DNA of 5,179 bases from NCBI GenBank assembly GCA_012510295.1, contig JAAZID010000415.1, positions 1 to 5,179 on the forward strand. The letters are read 5' to 3'. Positions 1 to 5,179 of this stretch are shown piece by piece. Under the pieces are notes generated by a model that searched no databases, was not told the DNA's origin, and was given only the letters and a program-made list of their open reading frames with translations. The position numbers and the translations under genes were made by a program. The number at the start of each line of letters is the position of its first letter. Positions within the stretch are counted from its first letter, which is position 1. Source of the DNA: Methanomicrobiales archaeon (GTDB lineage Archaea; Halobacteriota; Methanomicrobia; Methanomicrobiales; Methanoculleaceae).

Positions 1-2005
1 GGACAGCGATACCAGGATCGATTACATCACCGTTCTGGATCCGCCGGTGGCAGCCTTCACCGCAGATTCAACCGAGGGTAATGCACCCCTCAGTGTCCAG
101 TTCACCGATGAGAGTGCCGGCAACGTGACCGCATGGCTCTGGAACTTTGGTGACGGGAATACCTCAACCGAACAGAGCCCGAGCCACACCTACGAGACCC
201 CCGGCATCTACAACGTAAGCCTGAACGCGAGCAACGCGTACGGGTTTTCGATCGAAACTGAATCCGATTACATCACCGTTCTGGATCCGCCGGCAGCAGC
301 CTTCACTGCTGATCAAACCGAGGGCAATGCACCTCTCACCGTCCAGTTCGCTGATGAGAGTGCCGGGGACGTCACAGCCTGGCTCTGGGATTTCGGGGAC
401 GGGAACACCTCGACCGAGCAGAGCCCGAGCCACACCTATGGGAACCCTGGAAACTACACCGTCAGCCTGACGGCGTGCAACGATTACGGCGAGGACACCG
501 ATACCAGGACTGATTACATCACTGTTCTGGAGCCCCCGGTAGCGGTCTTCACCGCGGATCCAACCGAGGGTAACTCCCCTCTTGCCGTCCAGTTCACCGA
601 TGAGAGCGCCGGCAATGTGACCGCATGGCTCTGGGACTTCGGGGACGGGAACACCTCGATCGAGCCGAGTCCGAACCATACTTACGAGGATGCTGGCGCC
701 TACACCGTCACCCTGAATGCGAGCAACGCTTATGGTTTCTCGATAGAGACCAGGGTTAACTGTCTCACTGTGCTGGAGCCGCCGGCAGCAGCATTCACAG
801 CGGATCCAACCGAGGGCAATGCACCCCTCACCGTCCTGTTCAACGATGAGAGTGCCGGGGACGTCACAGCCTGGCTCTGGGATTTCGGGGACGGGAACAC
901 CTCGACCGAGCAGAGCCCGAGCCATACTTATGAGAATCCGGGCGACTACAACGTCAGCCTGACGGCGAGCAACGATTACGGCGAGGACAGCGATACCAGG
1001 ATCGATTACATCACCGTTCTGGATCCGCCGGTGGCAGCCTTCACCGCAGATCCAACCGAGGGTAACGCACCCCTCGTGATCCAGTTCACCGATGAGAGTG
1101 CCGGTAATGTGACTGCCTGGCTCTGGAACTTCGGCGATGGGAATACCTCAACCGAGCAGAGTCCGAACCACACCTATGTCACGGCAGACACCTACACTGT
1201 CAGCCTGAATGCGAGCAACGCATACGGTTTCTCGATAGAGACGAAAACGGAGAACGTCATCGTTCTGGAGCCACCGGTGGCGGCATTCACCGCAGATCCA
1301 ACCGAGGGCAACGCACCCCTAACCGTCCAGTTCACCGATGAGAGTGCCGGCAACGTCACAGCATGGTTCTGGGACTTCGGTGACAACACGACCACAGATG
1401 AACAGTACCCCACCCATACCTATGCCACCCCTGGAAACTACACCGTCAGCCTGAACGCGAGCAACGCATATGGGTTCTCGATCGAGACGAAAACGGAGAA
1501 CGTCATCGTTCTGGATCCGCCGGCGGCAGCATTCACCGCAGACCCGACTGAGGGTAATGCACCTCTCACCGTCCAGTTCAACGATGAGAGCACGGGGGAT
1601 GTCACCAACTGGTTCTGGGACTTCGGTGACAACACGACCACAGATGAACAGCACCCTGCCCATACCTATGCAACCCCTGGAAACTACACCGTCAGCCTGA
1701 ACGCGAGCAACGCATACGGGTTCTCGATCGAGACAAAGGTTGACTATCTCACTGTGCTGGATCCGCCGGCAGCGACCTTCACAGCAGATCCAACCGCCGG
1801 CACCGCCCCACTCACGGTTGCGTTCACCGATGAAAGTACCGGCAACGTCACAGCCTGGCTCTGGTTCTTCGGTGACGGCACATCCTCCACGGAGCAAAAC
1901 CCTACCCACACCTATACGACAGCCGGCGCCTACACCATCTCCCTGAACGTGAGCAATGCCTACGGATTCTCGGTAAAGACCAAGACCGATTACATCTCCG
2001 TTGCA
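1..2005 (+). repeat. Tandem array of 246-bp PKD repeats (one partial, eight complete)
   Basis: Repeat units begin at 47, 293, 539, 785, 1031, 1277, 1523 and 1769, exactly 246 bp apart with no indels; 1-46 is the end of an earlier unit. Each unit starts [VA]-A-x-F-T-A-D, continues through E-G-N-A-P-L, the W-x-W-[DN]FGD core and P-x-H-T-Y, and ends V-L-[DE]-P-P. The last unit, at 1769, is the most diverged: it has A-G-T-A-P-L in place of E-G-N-A-P-L, WFFGDG at the core, and V-A-E-P at its end. Units differ in the segment after the N-[AD]-Y-G motif: FSIET in the units at 47, 539, 1031, 1277 and 1523 (FSVKT at 1769), but EDxDTR in the partial first unit and those at 293 and 785. DNA identity between units is high, and long exact blocks are visible by eye. 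The array continues upstream, so its full copy number is unknown. Confidence 0.95.
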
Positions 2006-4888
2006 GAACCTGTCCCGCCTGAAGAACCTGCCGGAAGCCTGACGGTCACTTCGGTGCCTGCAGGTGCTGCAATCTGGCTTGACGGCACTGATACGAACGC
2101 GGTGACGAACAGTACCCTCGCCAGCATCACGGCAGGCGAACACACCATCACCCTGAAGCTTGATGGATACAGGGAGGCATCAGAAAAGGTAGTCGTCGAG
2201 GCGAATGAGACCACAGAAGTTCACTTTATCCTCGTTGGGGTCGCAGAGCCGCCGGTTGCAGCCTTCACCGTAAACACCACCGCCGGCACCGCCCCACTCA
2301 CGGTTGCGTTCACCGATACCTCCGCCGGCGACCCTGTTGAATGGGCCTGGGACTTCGGTGACAACACTACCTCCACTGACCAGCATCCGGTCCACACCTA
2401 CGAGAACCCCGGCAACTACACCGTCAACCTGACAGCAACCAACGCTGCCGGGAGCAGTACCGAAACACGGACTGATTACATCATGGCGGTGGAGCACCAG
2501 GTGGCAGTTGCAGACTTCACAGCTGACCGGACCTCCGGCAATGCCCCGCTTGTGGTGCGGTTCACCGACAAGTCTGCCGGGAAACCAATTGCCTGGCAAT
2601 GGGATTTCGGAGATGGAAGGAAAGCGGCCACGAAGAACCCGATAATCACCTATAATGAACCCGGTACCTATAGTGTCAGCCTGGATGTAACCTACAGCGA
2701 CAGATCCACCATCCCTGTCACAAAGACCAACTACATCACCGTCGGCCGGCCAGACCCGGTTGCATCGTTCATAACCGATAAAACCGAGGGCGGCGCCGAC
2801 CTTACCGTGCGATTCACCGACACATCCACCTGGAGCCCGGACAACTACTTCTGGGAGTTTGGTGACGGAAAGATCTCTACCGCCAGGAATCCGGAGCACA
2901 CGTATACAACCGCCGGCATCCATACCGTCAATCTGAGTGTCGGCAGAGTCGGCTCCCCCCTCATCTCATCGTCTACAAAGCAGATCATCGTGAAACCGGT
3001 TGCTGACTTCACGGCAAACGTGACGAGGGAGCACGCCCCACTCGCGGTTCAGTTCACCAGCACATCCACAGGACATCCGGCTACTTATTCCTGGGAGTTC
3101 GGCGATGGGAACACCTCCACCGGGCAGAACCCGAACCACACCTATGACGTGCCGGGCACCTACAGCGTCAGCCTGAGCGTGACCGGCGGCGGCCTGACCC
3201 ACACCGAGACGAAGACGAAATACATCACGGCGGTCAAACCCGATGATCCACCCGCCGCTGAATTCAGGGCAAACACAACGGACGGGTATGCCCCGCTTAC
3301 TGTGCAGTTCTTTGATCAGTCAGGGGGTGGTGTAGATGCACGGCAGTGGGACTTCGGCGATGGGAACACCTCGACCGGGCAGAACCCGATCCACACCTAC
3401 ACTGCGCCGGGCACCTACGCTGTCCGGTTGACTGCAAGCAAAGGGAGTCAGAGTGATTCCATAACAAAGACCGCATACATCACCGTCACCGATCCGGGTC
3501 CGACTGCGGTCTTCACAGCAAGCAAGGTGAGGGGTGAGTCACCGCTCGCGGTGCAGTTCATCGATGCCTCGACCGGTGCTCCTCCTCTTACCTGGACATG
3601 GGACTTTGGCGATGGAACAGCGTCGAGTCTCCGGAATCCGATTCACGTATTCAACTATACAGATGATGGAGCGAAGACCTACATGGTCACCCTGACTGTA
3701 GAGAATGCCCACGGCCAGAAGACATCCAACCCAACGGAGATCACTGTCGTTTCACCCCCACAAAAAGAGGATGTGCGTGACCGGATCAACACCACGACCG
3801 CAATTGCAGGTGAGACTGTGCCATTAGAGTATCAGGGGTTCAAGCTGGAGATCCCGAAGAACACTACGGCAAAACATGATGAGAAAGCAATAGAGGAACT
3901 CGAGGTCGGGGTTGCCCCGGATCTGACAGAGCCTCCTTCCGGCACTATCATTATGGCCGGTGGAAAAGCATTCAAGCTCGGGCCGGAGGGTGCACAGTTC
4001 GATCCGGAGATTCCAGTCACGATCACCTTCACTCCGGAGGAATGGAATGAACTCTTTGGTGACGGCAGGACAACAAAACTCCAGAAGTATGATAACCGCA
4101 CCGGAAAATGGATCGAACTAAACAATCAGACAAGCGATGCCGCCACCCGTACCCTGACAGGTTATACAAACTCATTCAGTGTATTTGCGCCTATCACGAC
4201 CGAATTCACGAGCACCCCCACACCACCTCGTTCCAGTAGCGGAGGCACTGGCCCCTCCTACACCACCTACACCGGGGCGGGCATCTTGAAGGTCAACACC
4301 GCAGGCACCGTGCTCCAGTCTATCAAGGTGAATGCTGAGGATACGATCGGAAGTACCTTCATTTCGATCGGCACGAACGCTCTCGATGCGGACAACAAAC
4401 CGCTTGACAGGATCACCCTCACCCCACTCGCCGGCGACGATATGCCCGCGGTCCCATCCGGATCGTCATTCAGGTTCGCCGGCTACGTCTACGAGGCCGG
4501 CCCCGATGGCGCCACATTCGACCCGGCGATCACGCTCACACTCGATATCCCTGAGGATGCCTGGGACGCCCTGGACGCCGGCAGCAACACCCTCACGGTG
4601 AAGTGGTACAGCGATGAGACCGGGGAGTGGGAGGACGTCCCGACAACCGTCTACAAGAGCACGAGGAGCGTTGATGCGAAGGTCACGCATTTCAGCACCT
4701 TCGCGCTCTTCACCGAGCCGGTTGCAACACCGACCGGGACAGAGACTCCGGAGACTCCGGCAATCCCGGCGACTCCACCGGTCGAAGAACACCCCGCTGA
4801 GGGATTCCCCATGACGGCGGTCCTTGCGATCTTCGCTGTACTCATCATCGTGATCGCGGCGGGCTACTTCTTCATGATGCGGAAGTAA
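2..4888 (+). CDS. Giant PKD-repeat surface protein with PEGA domain and C-terminal membrane anchor (5'-partial)
   Basis: The frame is open from the first complete codon at position 2 to TAA at 4886-4888, giving at least 1,628 residues. The GTG at 47 and every other in-frame start lie inside repeat units, so the true start and signal peptide are upstream. Domains in order are a partial PKD tail, eight PKD repeats of 82 residues (47-2005), a PEGA domain (2033-2233), six divergent PKD domains (2255-3760), two related beta-rich modules (3809-4192, 4283-4711), a Pro/Thr linker and one membrane helix (4811-4876) followed by MRK. PKD identity rests on the recurring core W-x-[FW]GDG or W-x-FGDN, then P-x-H-T-Y, G-x-Y-x-V-x-L and N-x-x-G. 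PKD arrays in methanogens are typical of extracellular adhesion or envelope proteins. About 40 N-X-S/T sequons fit an N-glycosylated cell-surface stalk. No catalytic domain is visible, and the ligand cannot be inferred. The domain family is clear; the adhesin or stalk role is inference. Confidence 0.93.
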   Translation, partial: DSDTRIDYITVLDPPVAAFTADSTEGNAPLSVQFTDESAGNVTAWLWNFGDGNTSTEQSPSHTYETPGIYNVSLNASNAYGFSIETESDYITVLDPPAAAFTADQTEGNAPLTVQFADESAGDVTAWLWDFGDGNTSTEQSPSHTYGNPGNYTVSLTACNDYGEDTDTRTDYITVLEPPVAVFTADPTEGNSPLAVQFTDESAGNVTAWLWDFGDGNTSIEPSPNHTYEDAGAYTVTLNASNAYGFSIETRVNCLTVLEPPAAAFTADPTEGNAPLTVLFNDESAGDVTAWLWDFGDGNTSTEQSPSHTYENPGDYNVSLTASNDYGEDSDTRIDYITVLDPPVAAFTADPTEGNAPLVIQFTDESAGNVTAWLWNFGDGNTSTEQSPNHTYVTADTYTVSLNASNAYGFSIETKTENVIVLEPPVAAFTADPTEGNAPLTVQFTDESAGNVTAWFWDFGDNTTTDEQYPTHTYATPGNYTVSLNASNAYGFSIETKTENVIVLDPPAAAFTADPTEGNAPLTVQFNDESTGDVTNWFWDFGDNTTTDEQHPAHTYATPGNYTVSLNASNAYGFSIETKVDYLTVLDPPAATFTADPTAGTAPLTVAFTDESTGNVTAWLWFFGDGTSSTEQNPTHTYTTAGAYTISLNVSNAYGFSVKTKTDYISVAEPVPPEEPAGSLTVTSVPAGAAIWLDGTDTNAVTNSTLASITAGEHTITLKLDGYREASEKVVVEANETTEVHFILVGVAEPPVAAFTVNTTAGTAPLTVAFTDTSAGDPVEWAWDFGDNTTSTDQHPVHTYENPGNYTVNLTATNAAGSSTETRTDYIMAVEHQVAVADFTADRTSGNAPLVVRFTDKSAGKPIAWQWDFGDGRKAATKNPIITYNEPGTYSVSLDVTYSDRSTIPVTKTNYITVGRPDPVASFITDKTEGGADLTVRFTDTSTWSPDNYFWEFGDGKISTARNPEHTYTTAGIHTVNLSVGRVGSPLISSSTKQIIVKPVADFTANVTREHAPLAVQFTSTSTGHPATYSWEFGDGNTSTGQNPNHTYDVPGTYSVSLSVTGGGLTHTETKTKYITAVKPDDPPAAEFRANTTDGYAPLTVQFFDQSGGGVDARQWDFGDGNTSTGQNPIHTYTAPGTYAVRLTASKGSQSDSITKTAYITVTDPGPTAVFTASKVRGESPLAVQFIDASTGAPPLTWTWDFGDGTASSLRNPIHVFNYTDDGAKTYMVTLTVENAHGQKTSNPTEITVVSPPQKEDVRDRINTTTAIAGETVPLEYQGFKLEIPKNTTAKHDEKAIEELEVGVAPDLTEPPSGTIIMAGGKAFKLGPEGAQFDPEIPVTITFTPEEWNELFGDGRTTKLQKYDNRTGKWIELNNQTSDAATRTLTGYTNSFSVFAPITTEFTSTPTPPRSSSGGTGPSYTTYTGAGILKVNTAGTVLQSIKVNAEDTIGSTFISIGTNALDADNKPLDRITLTPLAGDDMPAVPSGSSFRFAGYVYEAGPDGATFDPAITLTLDIPEDAWDALDAGSNTLTVKWYSDETGEWEDVPTTVYKSTRSVDAKVTHFSTFALFTEPVATPTGTETPETPAIPATPPVEEHPAEGFPMTAVLAIFAVLIIVIAAGYFFMMRK
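2033..2233 (+). other. PEGA domain within the PKD protein
   Basis: These 67 residues begin G-S-L-T-V-T-S-V-P-A-G-A, then have W-L-D-G-T, T-A-G-E-H-T-I-T-L, D-G-Y and a closing E-V-H-F-I-L strand. This is the PEGA pattern (S-x-P-x-G-A-x-[VI]-x-[LV]-D-G ... G-x-H-x-[VI] ... G-Y), here with A replacing E in the name-giving P-E-G-A position. PEGA domains are small beta-sandwich modules common in surface proteins of archaea and bacteria and are thought to serve a structural or carbohydrate-associated role. It is separated from the preceding PKD repeat by a Pro/Glu linker (2006-2032) and from the next by V-G-V-A-E-P-P. It is the only non-PKD module in the middle of the chain and divides the regular array from the divergent one. 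Confidence 0.85.
2255..3760 (+). other. Six divergent PKD domains (second PKD block)
   Basis: Units start at 2255, 2501, 2759, 2999, 3254 and 3503 and are 82, 86, 80, 85, 83 and 86 residues long, so the strict 246-bp register is lost after the PEGA domain. All keep the W-[DE]-FGD[GN] core. Five keep the G-x-[YH]-x-V-x-L strand; the 3503 unit, the most diverged, reads A-K-T-Y-M-V-T-L with an insertion before it. The 2501 unit has no N-X-S/T sequon, uses more Lys and Arg, and has I-I-T-Y where the others have H-T-Y. The units at 2999 and 3254 are closely alike around their cores (about 59 of 66 bases over 3098-3163 against 3353-3418), suggesting a more recent local duplication or conversion. 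I infer that this block is older and under less homogenisation than the upstream array. Confidence 0.9.
3809..4192 (+). other. C-terminal beta-rich module, copy A (unnamed)
   Basis: This follows the last PKD domain and a charged linker (Q-K-E-D-V-R-D). It begins A-G-E-T-V-P-L with an amphipathic G-F-K-L-E-I-P segment, then carries the landmarks G-P-E-G-A-x-F-D-P (about 3980-4006), P-E-E-W-N-E-L, Y-D-N-R-T-G-K-W-I-E-L and a closing T-N-S-F-S-V-F-A-P strand. The same landmarks recur in order in copy B. The pattern resembles ZU5-like or related beta-rich modules of large archaeal surface proteins, but I cannot assign a family with confidence. It may cap the stalk near the membrane. No catalytic residues are apparent. 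Confidence 0.6.
4283..4711 (+). other. C-terminal beta-rich module, copy B (unnamed)
   Basis: This lies after a Thr/Pro/Ser/Gly-rich spacer (4196-4282). Its first half (I-L-K-V-N-T-A-G ... I-T-L-T-P-L) does not obviously match copy A. Its second half repeats copy A's landmarks: G-P-D-G-A-x-F-D-P (about 4499-4525), P-E-D-A-W-D-A-L, Y-S-D-E-T-G-E-W-E-D-V and T-H-F-S-T-F-A-L-F. The closing F-S-x-F-A strand is seen in many archaeal surface proteins just before a Pro/Thr linker and membrane anchor, and that is its position here. The fold is probably an all-beta sandwich, which is inference. Confidence 0.6.
4718..4885 (+). other. Pro/Thr/Glu linker, transmembrane anchor and basic tail
   Basis: About 29 residues rich in Pro, Thr and Glu (4718-4804) lead into E-G-F-P and then a hydrophobic helix of about 22 residues (4811-4876, M-T-A-V-L-A-I-F to G-Y-F-F-M). 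The protein ends M-R-K. The layout is a wall-spanning linker, a short motif, a helix and a positive cytoplasmic tail, as in C-terminally anchored archaeal surface proteins with the bulk outside the cell. It recalls archaeosortase substrates such as PGF-CTERM proteins, but the residues before the helix are E-G-F-P, not P-G-F, so a simple uncleaved anchor is equally likely. Confidence 0.85.
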
Positions 4889-4910
4889 CACCTCCCTTTT
4901 TTTCCACTGG
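4889..4910 (+). terminator. Probable T-tract terminator of the PKD gene
   Basis: A run of seven T (4897-4903) preceded by pyrimidines begins eight bases after the TAA. Archaeal RNA polymerase commonly stops at T-rich tracts without a strong hairpin, and none is obvious here. Position and composition support termination directly after the gene. Confidence 0.5.
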
Positions 4911-4981
4911 AATCCCCGGACGATCTCCAGAGATGGTTTCCACCCACTCTGGGCCAGCCACCGCTCAGCCCGGCGGGTATC

Positions 4982-5134
4982 CAGGAGCGGTTCGCGCGGG
5001 GGGATCGTCTTCAGCCGGCAGCTCGAACGAATGGCCCCTTCCTCCAACCGGCAGGAGCGCGCGCGGGGGATCGCCGGCCACCGGGTTCGAGTGCAGGACC
5101 AAAACTCGTTCGCTAACCCCGCGCGGATCCCCCC
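4982..5134. repeat. GC-rich intergenic block with direct and inverted repeats
   Basis: The block contains two direct copies of a CAGGAGCG word (4982-4989; 5052-5059, counted within a base or two), each followed by CGCGCGGGGGATCG or the same with one extra G (4993-5007, 5060-5073). CCGGCAG occurs twice (5015-5021, 5048-5054). Inverted pairs include GGGGGGATC (4998-5006) with GATCCCCCC (5126-5134), CTCGAAC (5022-5028) with GTTCGAG (5085-5091), and TGGCC (5032-5036) with GGCCA (5076-5080). The last two stack into one stem with a small internal loop. It could be a structured RNA, a repetitive extragenic palindrome or the remnant of a small mobile element. No tRNA fold fits. Confidence 0.4.
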
Positions 5135-5153
5135 AAAAAAAGAGACCCCTCTC
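5135..5153 (-). terminator. Possible minus-strand terminator of a convergent gene beyond the right edge
   Basis: On the minus strand, GAGAGGGGTCTC (a four-pair stem with a GGGG loop, 5153-5142) is followed directly by seven T (5141-5135). This is a hairpin plus T-tract order pointing leftward, the expected end of a gene transcribed toward the PKD gene. The stem is short, so the T tract is the main evidence. Minus-strand stop codons are available between it and the window edge, but the gene itself is not visible. Confidence 0.35.
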
Positions 5154-5179
5154 ACTCCGCTATGGGGATCTGCTTTACC

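Noticed and set aside
47..49. GTG at 47 as the start of the gene
   Set aside because: The frame is open upstream to the window edge and encodes the end of a PKD repeat identical to an internal one, so the start lies outside.
164..925. Long minus-strand open frame of 253 codons opposite the repeat array
   Set aside because: It repeats with the 246-bp period of the PKD units and lies wholly antisense to clear PKD coding. It is a shadow of repetitive GC-rich codons.
1..2005. CRISPR array
   Set aside because: The 246-bp repeats are contiguous and coding, with no short repeats separated by unique spacers.
1319..2923. Two long minus-strand open frames (1319-2143 and 2180-2923)
   Set aside because: Both are antisense to well-supported PKD and PEGA domains and show no recognisable domain; their repeated motifs mirror the plus-strand repeats.
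5081..5099. GGGTTCGAG as the T-arm of a tRNA
   Set aside because: The flanking bases do not form a five-pair T-stem, and no acceptor, D or anticodon arm fits upstream.
4466..5155. Minus-strand open frame of 229 codons covering the spacer and the gene end
   Set aside because: More than half is antisense to the C-terminal module and anchor, it starts at GTG in the probable terminator hairpin, and the translation is Arg/Pro-rich without a recognisable domain.

Overview
The window is almost entirely one very large surface-protein gene on the + strand. It is already open at the left edge and ends with TAA at 4886-4888. At least 1,628 codons are visible and the true start lies upstream. The protein is a chain of PKD (polycystic kidney disease, Ig-like) domains with one PEGA domain inserted, a duplicated C-terminal beta-rich module, Pro/Thr/Ser-rich linkers and a single C-terminal transmembrane anchor with a short basic tail. 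This architecture, the many N-X-S/T sequons, the acidic composition and the GC-rich coding suggest a methanogenic archaeon, most likely Methanomicrobiales (a Methanoculleus-like genus is a guess). That placement is inferred from protein style; no marker gene is present.

Layout: 1-46 is the tail of a PKD repeat that starts outside the window. 47-2005 holds eight PKD repeats, each starting exactly 246 bp (82 codons) after the last and very similar at DNA level. 2006-2032 is a Pro/Glu linker. 2033-2233 is the PEGA domain. 2255-3760 holds six more divergent PKD domains of 80-86 residues. 3809-4192 and 4283-4711 are two related C-terminal modules separated by a Thr/Pro/Ser/Gly linker. 4718-4804 is a second Pro/Thr/Glu-rich linker. 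4811-4876 is the membrane helix.

The 291 bases after the stop hold no gene I can support. They contain a T7 tract just after the stop (probable archaeal terminator), a GC-rich block at about 4982-5134 with direct and inverted repeats, and an A7 tract at 5135-5141 that reads as a T-run terminator on the minus strand. The last suggests a convergent gene just beyond the right edge.

The protein probably acts as a long glycosylated stalk or adhesin outside the cell, anchored by its C-terminus. The most interesting signal is the evolutionary structure of the repeat array: exact register, alternating A/B repeat types, long identical blocks at 492- and 984-bp offsets, and a PEGA domain lying between two PKD repeats that share an identical 39-bp block. 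I see no defence, CRISPR, mobile or metabolic system here.
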